Assembly: GCA_937921485.1 (NCBI GenBank)
Contig: CAKZSV010000016.1
Coordinates: 1 to 64,000 of the forward strand
Reading direction: 5' to 3'
Source of the DNA: an uncultured bacterium
GTDB taxonomy: Bacteria; Spirochaetota; UBA4802; JAGODF01
DNA: 64,000 bases
Part shown: piece after piece, positions 17,685 to 26,446 of the stretch
Numbering within the stretch: position 1 is the stretch's first letter
How the letters are laid out: each line of letters begins with the position of its first letter
Notes under the pieces: generated by a model
Databases searched by the model: none
Seen by the model: only the letters and a program-made list of their open reading frames with translations
Told to the model about the DNA's origin: nothing
Translations under genes and position numbers: made by a program

Positions 17685-18671
17685 ATGAAGGAAATACTTG
17701 TCACCGGCGGTGCGGGCTATATCGGAAGCCATGTGGTGAAAATGCTGGCTGAGCGAGGGTATCATCCCATCGTGTTTGATTCGCTGGAAAATGGTTTTGC
17801 GGAATTCGTGCGCGGGCATGAACTGGTGCAGGGAAATATCGGCGATTATGCACTGCTTGCGGATATTTTTCGAAAAAGAAACATCGCATGCGTGATGAAT
17901 TTTGCATCGTACATCGCCGTGGGAGAATCGGTGCAGCTTCCGCTGAAATATTATGCCAATAATGTGGCGAACACGTTTGAGCTTTTCCGCGCGATGCTCG
18001 ACTCTGGGGTGAAGCGCTTCATTTTTTCATCGACGGCGGCGGTGTACGGCTATCCGGAGGAGGTACCCATCAGGGAGAACGCGAAGCTTTCGCCAATCAA
18101 TCCCTACGGGCGAACGAAGCTCATGATTGAGCAGGCACTGCAGGATATTGATGCGGCATCCGGGATGAAATTCATCGCGCTACGCTATTTCAACGCGGCA
18201 GGGGCGGATCCAGGCGGCAACATCGGCGAAAGCCATACCCCCGAGACGCATCTGATTCCGCTTATCCTGCGTTCCATTTTGGAAGACGAGTACACTATCA
18301 CGGTGTTCGGCACGGATTACCGCACGCACGATGGCACCTGCATCCGCGATTATATTCACGTCAACGATCTTGCCGATGCGCACATTTTGGCGCTTGAGAC
18401 GCTTGTATCAAAAGGTGAAAGCGCCGTGTATAATCTTGGCAATGGCCGCGGATTTACCGTGCGCGAGGTGATTGATGCGGTGAAGCGGGTTACAGGAAAA
18501 AACCCGAAGGTGAAGGAAGGCCCGCGGCGGCCGGGAGATCCCGATGTGCTGGTGGCATCATCCGAAGAAGCGATGGCGGAACTCGGGTGGAAACCGCAGA
18601 TGGCGGAGCTTGAGACAATCGTGGAAACGGCGTGGCGGTGGGAACGGCAGAGAAAGCGAAAGGGGTGGTGA
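17685..18671 (+). CDS. galE: UDP-glucose 4-epimerase
   Basis: Interconverts UDP-galactose and UDP-glucose. 328 residues, short-chain dehydrogenase fold with the NAD motif TGGAGYIGSH, the catalytic Ser/Tyr-Lys set (FSSTAAVYG and NPYGRTK), and the family's RYFNAAGADP and TCIRDYIHVNDLADAH. GGAGG lies 6 bases before the ATG. Divergent from the galK operon, it completes the route from galactosides to glucose-phosphates, though galT is not in view. Confidence 0.95.
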   Translation: MKEILVTGGAGYIGSHVVKMLAERGYHPIVFDSLENGFAEFVRGHELVQGNIGDYALLADIFRKRNIACVMNFASYIAVGESVQLPLKYYANNVANTFELFRAMLDSGVKRFIFSSTAAVYGYPEEVPIRENAKLSPINPYGRTKLMIEQALQDIDAASGMKFIALRYFNAAGADPGGNIGESHTPETHLIPLILRSILEDEYTITVFGTDYRTHDGTCIRDYIHVNDLADAHILALETLVSKGESAVYNLGNGRGFTVREVIDAVKRVTGKNPKVKEGPRRPGDPDVLVASSEEAMAELGWKPQMAELETIVETAWRWERQRKRKGW

Positions 18672-18724
18672 TGGCAGGGGAAGGGAAAATGACTTCGGAA
18701 GGGAAACCGGCTAATGCATCGAGC

Positions 18725-19003
18725 TTATTGCACGATGTTTCCCCACTCTTCCGGGAATGGCAGTTTATTGGCTTTATAGTAAAGAATTATAGGGTCATAG
18801 TCAAGTCCATTTTCCCAGCAGATGACTTTTATTTCTGGATGGATTTCCACTTTTTTAAAAAGATTAATATCGGATAGTGTGTGATAAGGCTTAACTGATT
18901 GTATAACATTTCTGAAGTCAACTTCTCCGCCGGTTCCATCCTCGAATTTTACATAGATTATGTATTCTTTAATATATTTTACATGCGCAGGATCATAGTA
19001 CAT
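18725..19003 (-). CDS. DUF2442 family protein
   Basis: 92 residues with the family pattern: a beta strand with KFEDGTGGEVDF, a Phe-Lys-Lys-Val-Glu-Ile segment, and WENGLDYDPIILYY near the end. DUF2442 and DUF4160 genes often sit side by side in small mobile operons and are suspected, but not proven, toxin-antitoxin pairs. It is 12 bases downstream of the DUF4160 gene. Confidence 0.8.
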   Translation of the reverse strand: MYYDPAHVKYIKEYIIYVKFEDGTGGEVDFRNVIQSVKPYHTLSDINLFKKVEIHPEIKVICWENGLDYDPIILYYKANKLPFPEEWGNIVQ

Positions 19004-19015
19004 GGCATTCCCCCA

Positions 19016-19273
19016 TTAGCTTAATGGTTCAATCTTCATTATTTCACCGTTTCTGGAAAGCTCCCAGCACTTTCTAAGGTCATCCTGACGGAGTACTGCC
19101 CATTCAGCTACAATGCCGAAAATTTTTGGTGGCAGTTTTCCCACAAGGATTCCGAAATCATCAATTTTTATAGATGCTTCATACTCATTATATCGCACAT
19201 GAAAATGAGGAGGATTGTGATCGCTGAAATTCATGGTGATGATTATTCCGAGAAATCGACATATTTCAGGCAT
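19016..19273 (-). CDS. DUF4160 family protein
   Basis: 85 residues. The signature is the ICRFLGIIITMNFSDHNPPHFHVRY start with the conserved DHxPPHFH, then a Trp-rich helix (EWAVLRQDDLRKCWEL). First gene of the DUF4160-DUF2442 pair. Function unknown. Confidence 0.85.
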   Translation of the reverse strand: MPEICRFLGIIITMNFSDHNPPHFHVRYNEYEASIKIDDFGILVGKLPPKIFGIVAEWAVLRQDDLRKCWELSRNGEIMKIEPLS

Positions 19274-19672
19274 GAAACACTCCGGATATTGTTACAAGTA
19301 TTAACTCATCAGTTGAATTAACTACTATAATCATACAAAAATCAAGATCGTAAATCTGAAAAGAGCATGTAATCTGCAAGTATTTCAGAAAACAAATAGA
19401 TAGAGGCTATGCCTTATTTCTAATGTTAGTAAAATAGGTGTTTAAAGGTGTGTCAATAATTTTATTTATCAGACTCAGATATTTTTCCTTGAACATGATC
19501 GGTACGCGAAAGTATATGGTGGCTTTCGGGAAAGTACGAATTGCAGAGTTCGTATGTTATAATAAAATTGCTTTAGGCAATTGCACGAAAAATAGCTTGA
19601 AAGTGGGCTTCTGAATCTGAAGTTCAATAGAAGCTTGCTGCGCTAATGAGCGCATACCCAATTTGCCGATAG
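19274..19672. other. AT-rich intergenic region
   Basis: About 400 bases with no gene that I can support. AATTGC and GCAATT pair around TTTAG near 19566-19586, and GCGCTAATGAGCGC forms a small hairpin near 19640, but neither has a T-run on either strand. TATAAT near 19559 lacks a good -35 box. Confidence 0.4.
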
Positions 19673-21214
19673 CTATTTTCCGCTCACCAGCGAAAGCATG
19701 GAATCGGCCATTCCGGCAAGCGCCTCTGAATTCTTTGAAAGATTTTTCGCCGAAGAGATGTTTGTCTGAATGTGCGAGTTGATCTGCGCAACTCTCTTCG
19801 TGATCTCATTCATTTCGTGTTCCTGCTTGCGGGTGGCTTCACGGATGTCGTTCGATTTGGTCTGCACGATATTAATTTTTTCCTGCATATCCGCTTTAAT
19901 GGACTCCTGCTTGTTGATATGTTCGAAAATTACATTGGATTTATCGCGCACGGAATTGACGATGTCGGCAATTTTCCTGAGCATGTCCACGGTGGTAATG
20001 ATGTTGTTCATATTTTCAATCGATTTGTCATTATTCGATTGTATGAGGTCGGTAATTTCCTTGATGCTGCCAACTGTCTGATCCGAAAGTTTGTTCACCT
20101 CCTGCGCTACGACAGCGAACCCTCTGCCGTGTTCTCCCGCGCGCGCCGCCTCAATCGAAGCGTTGAGCGCCAGAAGCTGAATCTTGTCGAAAATCTCTCC
20201 TAAGATTTCCATCACGGATGAGAGCTTCTGCGAGCTATCGAGCAGTTCCTTTGAATTTTTATCGATGAGCGAGATGGCGCTTTCGCCGGTGCGAGCGATC
20301 TGAATCACATCGGAAAAAAACCGTGCGATGTCTTCCGAACCTGCTTTCAGGAGGTCGATTTCAGAAGCTAAATTATTGATAGTGGATATCAGCTCTTCGA
20401 ACGAACTATATTGCCCTTCGACGTTGGAGCGTATGAGGGAAACAGCTTCCGAAACCTCTCTGGTGGTGGTGTCGATCTCGTCGGAGGCATTGGCCTGTTT
20501 TTCAATGGTTTCGGAGAATTCAAACGCGGTTTTTGCTATTTCCGCTGCCATGTTGTTGAGTTTTTGCGAGCTGTCAATAATCGATGTGTGGATGTTTTTC
20601 ATGTGATTGAAATTTTCGTCGTTGCGGTTTTTTTCCTCTCCGATAATGTTGATTGCGTTTTCAAACACGCTGATCGAAAGCATGGCGATGAGATAGGAGA
20701 GAGTAAGGGCCGCAACGCCGTCGATAAATCCTGTTTTGATAATGGGCTTCATGATATCGTCGGCATATTTGCCTTTATGAATAAACATGATGATGTCCGC
20801 GGCGATGTATGAAAGAAAAATTCCGGTGGTCACTTTGCGGGAGCTGAAAACCGCCGCAAAAAGGATAGTAACGAACATGAAATATTTCAGGCTTACGAAA
20901 CTTATTTCAGGCTGTTTGGCTAAAAACATAAAAAACACAATAGCGGAGCATAATATCACGAAAATATTCGATGCAAGCTGAAGCTTGCCTTTTCGTAAAA
21001 AATACAGCGTGAGGCATGCGAAAAGCGATGCCGGTATCGATGATGAAAAAAACTGAATAGCCCGCTCAATGCTTACTGCAAACGAAGCGAATGCGGCGGC
21101 GTTCAGGAGTACGATTACCGTAATCGCAAAGAACATCACGAGCGACGCTTTTTTTCGGGTGAGGTAATCGCTTGAGTCAAACCGCGCTAAAAGATAGATG
21201 CCTATTCCGCGCAT
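19673..21214 (-). CDS. Methyl-accepting chemotaxis protein with membrane-embedded sensor
   Basis: 513 residues from the ATG at 21212-21214, with AAGGAGG 5 bases upstream. The first ~215 residues hold about six membrane helices and no large periplasmic domain; no clear HAMP domain follows. The rest is the cytoplasmic signalling hairpin with its highly conserved tip ([36 protein letters not shown]; split here by a space). It would signal to CheA/CheW, sensing something inside or at the membrane. No che genes are adjacent. Confidence 0.88.
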   Translation of the reverse strand: MRGIGIYLLARFDSSDYLTRKKASLVMFFAITVIVLLNAAAFASFAVSIERAIQFFSSSIPASLFACLTLYFLRKGKLQLASNIFVILCSAIVFFMFLAKQPEISFVSLKYFMFVTILFAAVFSSRKVTTGIFLSYIAADIIMFIHKGKYADDIMKPIIKTGFIDGVAALTLSYLIAMLSISVFENAINIIGEEKNRNDENFNHMKNIHTSIIDSSQKLNNMAAEIAKTAFEFSETIEKQANASDEIDTTTREVSEAVSLIRSNVEGQYSSFEELISTINNLASEIDLLKAGSEDIARFFSDVIQIARTGESAISLIDKNSKELLDSSQKLSSVMEILGEIFDKIQLLALNASIEAARAGEHGRGFAVVAQEVNKLSDQTVGSIKEITDLIQSNNDKSIENMNNIITTVDMLRKIADIVNSVRDKSNVIFEHINKQESIKADMQEKINIVQTKSNDIREATRKQEHEMNEITKRVAQINSHIQTNISSAKNLSKNSEALAGMADSMLSLVSGK

Positions 21215-21475
21215 GGCTCCCTCCTTGAGGAGTATTTTATGGTATTTGCCCGATTTCCTTTTTTTTACGGCAAATGTCATTTTATAATTAACAATTAAAA
21301 TCCACAACAATTTTTCAAAGTAAAAGTTTTTGCAGGCATAAAAAGTTTCCGCTTTACTGGGTGGCGTCCAATTTGTGCGTTTATGAAATTATTCTTTACA
21401 AAGAAGCAATTATTGATAACATGCTGTTTGATGCAATCGTGAGAACAATAATTTATCATTAGGATAAGAGGATTT

Positions 21476-22939
21476 ATGAACATAAAAAAGAATGCTTTTA
21501 TTATTTTTATGACTTGCGTGATGCTTTTTTCCATTTCTCACGCCCAGCATGCGGTGCGGCTGAATATTCTGGTGCATCCGTTTTCCAATGCGGGAGCGAA
21601 ATCATATTCCTGGATTTCCGCTGGCCTCACCGATACGGTAATAGCCGACCTGATGCGGCTTTCAAGCGTCAATGTCTTTTCCGAGGAGGAGCGCAAAAAA
21701 GCCATAAAGGAAATCGAGCTTTCGATGACGGGACTGGTGCGCGATGAGGATATTGCCGGAGTTGGAAAGATTATGGGAGCGCATCTCATTTTCACCGGGA
21801 GTTATACGGTAAGCGGAAATTCGGTAAGGGTGATTGCAAAACTCGTTGATGTGGCGACCGCGAAAGTTCAGACTGCCGCGAAGATCGATGGAAGCCTTGA
21901 TGCGCTTGCCGAGCTTGAAGACCGCATTGTTGTAGCGCTTGTGGAAGGCGCGGAAAATTTACATATAAAAGGAATTACAGCTCCGAAATTCAGCAATGCG
22001 GAAAAAGAAACAATAACCAAAGGATACAATCCATCTGCGAAAGCCTTTGAGATGTATTCAAAAGCGCTTGATCTTGCAGATGAAAATGCGCGTGAGGCAA
22101 AAAAATTAGCCTCTATAGCGCTCGGGTCCGATCCCGATTATATCCCGGCACTAGTGCTGTTCGGCAATCTTGCAAATAATCTTGGCGATGCGAAGGCGGC
22201 GATGGAAAGTTTTGCGAAGGCGAAACGTTTGCTGGAGAAAAATAACATGCAAAATAGCGCCGATTATGCCAATCTCATTGCCGGGATTGGACTGCAGGCC
22301 TGGAACCGCGGCGATAACGACCGCGCAATCGAGTATACCGAAAAAGCAAAACAGTTATGGGAAGCGATGGGGAGAAAGGAAAGCCTTCAATACATCTCCA
22401 CCCTGGTGATATTGGGCGCCGCATACCGCCAGTTGAACAATCTGCCGAAGGCGCTTGCGCTCACGGAGGAAGCGCACAGCGCGCTTGAGCGGCTTGGAAT
22501 GAAAATGACCAGCTCATACGGATGGGCCACGTCAAATTTAGGGGTTATTCATCAGTCTATGGGCAATTATGATAAAAGCATGAACATCTATCGGGAAGCG
22601 CTTGATGTGTTTCAAAAAATCGGCTTGAAGAATTCAATGGGATACGCGTTCACCTATTCCCAGATCGGCGGGGTGTACTACATGAAGGGCGAGTATCCTT
22701 CGGCGATTGAATACTACAGTAAAGGCATAGGAATGTGCGACAATCTCGGCCTTCAAAACACCATCCAATACAGCTACTACGCGTGGACGCTTGCGAACAG
22801 CTACTGGATGCTTAATCAGACCTGCGAGGGCGTGCCGTTCATTGAGAAAGCGGCGAAAGTATTCCGAAGTGTTGGACATTCGGAAACGAAAAAAGTCGAA
22901 AAAGCCGTCGAAGATTTCAAAAGGCGATGTGGAAAATAA
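21476..22939 (+). CDS. Exported CsgG/FlgO-like protein with TPR repeats
   Basis: 487 residues. A signal peptide (AFIIFMTCVMLFSISHAQ) is followed by a domain with VHPFSNAG, WISAGLTDTVIADL, GKIMGAHLIFTGSYTVSGNSVRVIAKLVD, typical of the CsgG/FlgO/TolB-N-like fold, then six or more tetratricopeptide repeats (ALVLFGNLANNLGDAKAAMESF, VYYMKGEYPSAIEYYSKGI). Spirochaetes have many such periplasmic proteins of unknown role. AGAGGA lies 4 bases before the ATG. Its stop codon abuts dispersed repeat copy A, which can end transcription. Confidence 0.7.
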   Translation: MNIKKNAFIIFMTCVMLFSISHAQHAVRLNILVHPFSNAGAKSYSWISAGLTDTVIADLMRLSSVNVFSEEERKKAIKEIELSMTGLVRDEDIAGVGKIMGAHLIFTGSYTVSGNSVRVIAKLVDVATAKVQTAAKIDGSLDALAELEDRIVVALVEGAENLHIKGITAPKFSNAEKETITKGYNPSAKAFEMYSKALDLADENAREAKKLASIALGSDPDYIPALVLFGNLANNLGDAKAAMESFAKAKRLLEKNNMQNSADYANLIAGIGLQAWNRGDNDRAIEYTEKAKQLWEAMGRKESLQYISTLVILGAAYRQLNNLPKALALTEEAHSALERLGMKMTSSYGWATSNLGVIHQSMGNYDKSMNIYREALDVFQKIGLKNSMGYAFTYSQIGGVYYMKGEYPSAIEYYSKGIGMCDNLGLQNTIQYSYYAWTLANSYWMLNQTCEGVPFIEKAAKVFRSVGHSETKKVEKAVEDFKRRCGK

Positions 22940-23051
22940 GGGAACTTATAAAAACCATTTATAAAGATGTTCCCTTGTGGGCACAATATATAGGTAAAAC
23001 CGCTTTCTTTGATGCTAGTTGTAAGGTTGAAAGCGGTTTTTAGAGGTGCCC
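22940..23051 (-). repeat. Dispersed two-hairpin repeat, copy A
   Basis: About 112 bp, in reverse orientation relative to the copies at 30911-31023 and 38863-38975. One arm set is GAAAGCGGTTTT/AAAACCGCTTTC, the other GGGAAC/GTTCCC, and the outer end reads GGGCAC. The GAAAGCGGTTTTT hairpin would also work as a terminator. It begins directly after the stop of the TPR gene. Confidence 0.85.
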
Positions 23052-23057
23052 ATCATT

Positions 23058-23097
23058 GTCGTAACGCTGTGCCCATAGTCGTAACGCTGTGCCCATA
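23058..23097. repeat. Perfect 20-bp tandem direct repeat
   Basis: The unit GTCGTAACGCTGTGCCCATA occurs at 23058-23077 and 23078-23097, and part of it (GTGCCCAT) also at 23046-23053. Only two full copies and no spacers, so this is not a CRISPR array. It could be the terminal binding sites of a lost insertion element. Confidence 0.8.
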
Positions 23098-23173
23098 ATT
23101 GATAAGATTCTCATCCGGTGCGATGCAAAATATGCGCAGATGTAAGCGGCAGCAAATGATGTCAATTGCGCTA

Positions 23174-23902
23174 TTACGAACGCAGCATCATTATCGCGAT
23201 GATCAGCAGCATGGTAATGACGATGCGTTTGAATCGTTCCGCGTCGATGCGCGTATTGATGAAGTTCCCCGCGAACATGCCGGTAAAAATAATTGGAATG
23301 AGCATGCTCCACAGAAAAAGCACATCGGCAGTGTACAGTCCCCGCGCGGCATGGCCCGCACCGATGAGAAATGCTGAGGAAAGAAAAAATCCCTGAAGAT
23401 TTGCTATCGTTCGGTCCTTATCCCATTGCTGAAGCGCGGCATGCACAATTACCGGCGGTCCGTTGATATTGAACGCAGCGCCAAGGCTGCCGGCAAGGAA
23501 TCCGAAAACATACGACCACCTGCGGGATACCGGTTTTGCGGGAAGCAATCCCGCAAGCGAATACACAGAAAAAAGAATTATCAGCGAAGCAAGAATTTTT
23601 CGCAAGATTTGCTCATCCAGATAGGTGAGAATGAAAATGCCAAAAGGAACTCCCACCGCGGCGCTTGCCAGAAGCGGAATGAGTTCCCGCAGATTGACAT
23701 GCTTTCGTTTGACAATAAAGAGCATGGCGGTAAGCGCCAGTCCGTTTAAAAGCACCAGAGGTGTGACGATGCGAAGCGGAAGCATAAAAGGAAGAATCGC
23801 CATCGATACAAGCGCCTGCCCGAAACCGGAAACGCCCTGCACAAAGGACGCGAAAAGCACCACGAGGGCGATGATGATGTAGAGCACTGCTTCACCGGTC
23901 AT
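23174..23902 (-). CDS. TauE/SafE-family (TSUP) membrane permease
   Basis: 242 residues with seven or eight membrane helices. The opening ALVVLFASFVQGVSGFGQALV and the second half repeat FGFLAGSLGAAFNINGPPVIVH are the paired family motifs. Members export sulfite, sulfoacetate and other sulfur compounds. The ATG at 23900-23902 has AGGA 7 bases upstream; the open frame extends to 23983. It lies 1.1 kb from the proposed sulfoquinovose operon, so a sulfonate or sulfite exporter role is possible, but it is a separate transcription unit. Confidence 0.8.
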   Translation of the reverse strand: MTGEAVLYIIIALVVLFASFVQGVSGFGQALVSMAILPFMLPLRIVTPLVLLNGLALTAMLFIVKRKHVNLRELIPLLASAAVGVPFGIFILTYLDEQILRKILASLIILFSVYSLAGLLPAKPVSRRWSYVFGFLAGSLGAAFNINGPPVIVHAALQQWDKDRTIANLQGFFLSSAFLIGAGHAARGLYTADVLFLWSMLIPIIFTGMFAGNFINTRIDAERFKRIVITMLLIIAIMMLRS

Positions 23903-24110
23903 TGGGGGTTCCTGTTTGAAAAGCTGTGCAAGCGTTATTGTGCTGCAGCAAAATGTCAATGGTATTTCCGGTGCAGTTTCCACTGCGGGGAAATTGCTGG
24001 ATGCCGATTAAAATGAAGTCGATGTGTAATCCGTTGCACATGGCCAGGAAATCTTATTGACACCCCGTGATGTTGGAATATTCCTTACGCATAAGAGGTG
24101 GCAGGAATAT

Positions 24111-24569
24111 ATGATTCATTTTGAACGCATACCCGATGATATTGACGCGCGTATTGAAGAACTCAAGCAGGCGCTCCTGCGCGATCCAAATATTGTATTT
24201 GCCTATCTCTTTGGGGGGTTGGCAAAGGGTGTGAAAAAGCCGTTGTCGGATGTTGACATTGCAGTGTTTGTGAACGACATGTCGAACCTTGCCGAATATA
24301 CCATGAATCTCTTTTTAGATTTTTCAAATATTCTTCACACATCGGAAATAGATATCGTCATTTTGAATGTTGCGCCTGAAAGCATTGCAGGCCGTATTTT
24401 GCAGCATAAGAAGCTGTTAGTTGATAAAAAGCCTTTACAACGGCATCTGTACGAATCTGTCACATTGAGAAAATATTTTGATTTTGCAGTAAAAGAAAAA
24501 CAGATACTCTACAGGAGGTACAAGATTGGTCGATTCATCCCTCATTCTTCGCAAGATATCAGAACTTGA
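24111..24569 (+). CDS. MntA-like nucleotidyltransferase antitoxin
   Basis: 152 residues. MNT motif GGLAKGVKKPLSDVDIAVFV plus a third acidic strand (SEIDIVILN). Start ATG at 24111 with AGGA just upstream; the open frame extends back to 24057. Its 3' end overlaps the HepT gene by 44 bases. In the Shewanella-type system MntA blocks HepT by adding AMP to its active-site tyrosine. Confidence 0.85.
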   Translation: MIHFERIPDDIDARIEELKQALLRDPNIVFAYLFGGLAKGVKKPLSDVDIAVFVNDMSNLAEYTMNLFLDFSNILHTSEIDIVILNVAPESIAGRILQHKKLLVDKKPLQRHLYESVTLRKYFDFAVKEKQILYRRYKIGRFIPHSSQDIRT

Positions 24570-24951
24570 AACGTATTATGTACAGATTAAAGAATTTAAG
24601 GATCTTACGTATGATGCCTATGTATCTGATTGGAAGACGCAGCGAATAGTTGAGCGAACATTACAGTTGATGATTGAGATGTGCGCTGATATAGCAAATC
24701 ACATCATTTCAGATGCGGAATTGCGTACTCCGCAGACATATGCGGACACATTCAAGGTATTATTCGAAAATAAGATCATTGATGAAGCGCTGCGCGATGT
24801 AATGATTAAAATGGCGAAATTCCGTAATATCATTGTACATCAGTATGAACGCGTGGACGCTGAAATAGTCATTGGCATTGTAAAAAAACACGTAGATGAT
24901 GTGCTGCAGTACCGAAATGCCATTATGCAATACATTCAGGAGCGCGAATGA
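24526..24951 (+). CDS. HepT-like HEPN ribonuclease toxin (DUF86)
   Basis: 141 residues. Contains R-x4-H-x-Y at R100, H105, Y107 (RNIIVHQY), the RNase active site and AMPylation tyrosine of HepT. Start is TTG at 24526 with AGGAGG 7 bases upstream, inside the 3' end of the mntA-like gene. Antitoxin first, toxin second, as in classical pairs. Confidence 0.88.
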   Translation: MVDSSLILRKISELETYYVQIKEFKDLTYDAYVSDWKTQRIVERTLQLMIEMCADIANHIISDAELRTPQTYADTFKVLFENKIIDEALRDVMIKMAKFRNIIVHQYERVDAEIVIGIVKKHVDDVLQYRNAIMQYIQERE

Positions 24952-25052
24952 TGAAATTCTACGATAGCATCGCGCATCAGTATGAACGTACGCACGGTGA
25001 AATACTTTCTTACTTAAAATTCTTTTTCTCCATTTCCCGAATCTCTTCGTAG
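24951..25052 (+). pseudogene. Short remnant, possibly the start of a SAM methyltransferase
   Basis: A 33-residue frame starting at an ATGA overlap with the HepT stop reads MKFYDSIAHQYERTHGEI and then runs into the 3' end of the opposing rpiB-like gene. Many class I methyltransferases begin MKFYDxIAxxY, so this may be the stub of a deleted one. Fourteen bases (CATCAGTATGAACG) are identical to the HepT active-site codons 120 bases upstream, so a partial duplication is the alternative. Confidence 0.35.
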
Positions 25053-25483
25053 CAATTTTTCAAGAATTTCTGCCATTCCTCTTCAAAGCCTTCGCCGAAT
25101 TTCGTGGCAAGCCAGGCATCCACGATTTCCGCGGCGTGCTGTGGCGGAGTGAGCCACTCGGCAAGCACCAGCACGTTGGCATTGTTCACCGATGAAGCGC
25201 GCTTTCCTTCGAAGGTATTGGTGCAGTGCACGGCATGGACGCCGGGAAATTTGTTTGCCACGATGGCGCTTCCGGCGCCTGTTCCGCAGATGATGATGGC
25301 TTTCTCGTATGTTCCTTCCGAAACTGCCTTTGCCACATTGGCCGCGGCGATGTGATACGGAACGAATTCCCCGCCTTCCTTCATTCCCAGATCGTCAACC
25401 GTATGGCCTTTTTTCTCAAGGTGCGCAATCATTTCTTTTTTGAGTGCCAATCCTGCGCGCGTGCTTCCAATTGCAAATTTCAT
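25010..25483 (-). CDS. RpiB/LacAB-type sugar isomerase (candidate sulfoerythrose isomerase)
   Basis: 157 residues. RpiB fold: MKFAIGSTRAGLALK, the CGTGAGSAIVANKFPGVHAVHC active-site segment, and NANVLVLAEW. Classical RpiB interconverts ribose-5-P and ribulose-5-P. In the sulfo-transketolase pathway a homologue (SqwI) converts 4-deoxy-4-sulfoerythrose to 4-deoxy-4-sulfoerythrulose, and here it sits directly after the split transketolase (4-base gap), which favours that role. AGGAG lies 8 bases before the ATG at 25481-25483. Last gene of the AOR-DASS-transketolase operon. A plain ribose-5-P isomerase cannot be excluded. Confidence 0.7.
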   Translation of the reverse strand: MKFAIGSTRAGLALKKEMIAHLEKKGHTVDDLGMKEGGEFVPYHIAAANVAKAVSEGTYEKAIIICGTGAGSAIVANKFPGVHAVHCTNTFEGKRASSVNNANVLVLAEWLTPPQHAAEIVDAWLATKFGEGFEEEWQKFLKNCYEEIREMEKKNFK

Positions 25484-25487
25484 ACTC

Positions 25488-26444
25488 TCACTCCTGAATT
25501 CCGTTTTTTCGCACAATTGAAGCTGCCGCTTCAACGATGTGTGGTATGCCGAAGCCGTGCTTGTTGAACAGGTATTCCTCCGTGGCTACCTCGCCGAATT
25601 TATCGGGAACTCCCAGCCGCTTCACGCGCACGGGGTATTGCTCTGAGAGCACCTCGCAGATGGCGCCGCCAAGGCCTCCGATAATATTTTGATTTTCAAC
25701 GGTCACCACCGCGCCGGTTTTCTTCGCCGATGCGATGATGGCCTTTTCATCGAGCGGCTTCACCGAAGGAAAGTGCAGCACCTCGGCGCTAATGCCTTTT
25801 TTCGAAAGCTCATCCGCGGCTTTCAATGCGAACTGCGTCATGTAGCCGGTGGCGGCAATTGTCACATCCGTGCCTTCGCGAAGAAGCGCCGCTTTGCCGG
25901 GTTCGAACTGGTAGCCTTCATTGAAAATCTGCGGCACCACCGAACGTACGAGCTGCATGTAGGTGGGCTGTTTTGATTTTGCCATGAATTTCATCGCGCT
26001 GCGAAGTTCAAACGGATCGCAGGGGCTGTAGACATGCATGTTCGGCATCGCGCGCATGATGGCAAGATCCTGAAAGCACATGTGCGTACCGCCGTTTGGC
26101 CCCTGGGTGATGCCGGGGGCGGTACCCACAATCTTCACGTTTGTGTTGGCGTACGCCACGCTGATGGTAATCTGATCGTACACGCGGCGTGACGCGAAAC
26201 AGGTAAAGCTTGCGCAGAAGGGAATTTTCCCCTCAACGGCCATGCCCGCGGCAATGCCAATCATGTTGGCTTCGGATACGCCCACGTTGATGAAATTCTT
26301 CGGATGCTTCTCGAGCACTGCCGGATTCGTTCCTGAGGCTTTCGATAAATCTGCTTCCAGGCAATACACATTGGGATTTTCTTCAATGAGTTCGTTTAAG
26401 GTGTGCGCGTACACAAGGCGCATTTCCATTTTTGCATAGTCCAT
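25488..26444 (-). CDS. Transketolase, C-terminal subunit
   Basis: 318 residues covering the pyrimidine-binding and C-terminal domains (VGVSEANMIGIAAGMAVEGKIPF, PGITQGPNGGTHMCFQDLAIMR, VENQNIIGGLGGAICE). The conserved glutamate that activates thiamine diphosphate is in VSEANM. Together with the preceding gene (2-base gap) it forms a two-chain transketolase. By context it is a candidate for SqwH of the sulfo-transketolase pathway, transferring a ketol unit from 6-deoxy-6-sulfofructose to glyceraldehyde-3-P. GAGGA precedes the ATG. Confidence 0.85.
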   Translation of the reverse strand: MDYAKMEMRLVYAHTLNELIEENPNVYCLEADLSKASGTNPAVLEKHPKNFINVGVSEANMIGIAAGMAVEGKIPFCASFTCFASRRVYDQITISVAYANTNVKIVGTAPGITQGPNGGTHMCFQDLAIMRAMPNMHVYSPCDPFELRSAMKFMAKSKQPTYMQLVRSVVPQIFNEGYQFEPGKAALLREGTDVTIAATGYMTQFALKAADELSKKGISAEVLHFPSVKPLDEKAIIASAKKTGAVVTVENQNIIGGLGGAICEVLSEQYPVRVKRLGVPDKFGEVATEEYLFNKHGFGIPHIVEAAASIVRKNGIQE

Positions 26445-26446
26445 GA

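Noticed and set aside
18632..18877. Plus-strand frame overlapping the end of galE and the DUF2442 gene
   Set aside because: Shadow of the DUF2442 coding sequence, which has a clear family match on the other strand.
23058..23097. CRISPR-like direct repeats
   Set aside because: Two adjacent copies with no spacers and no cas genes.
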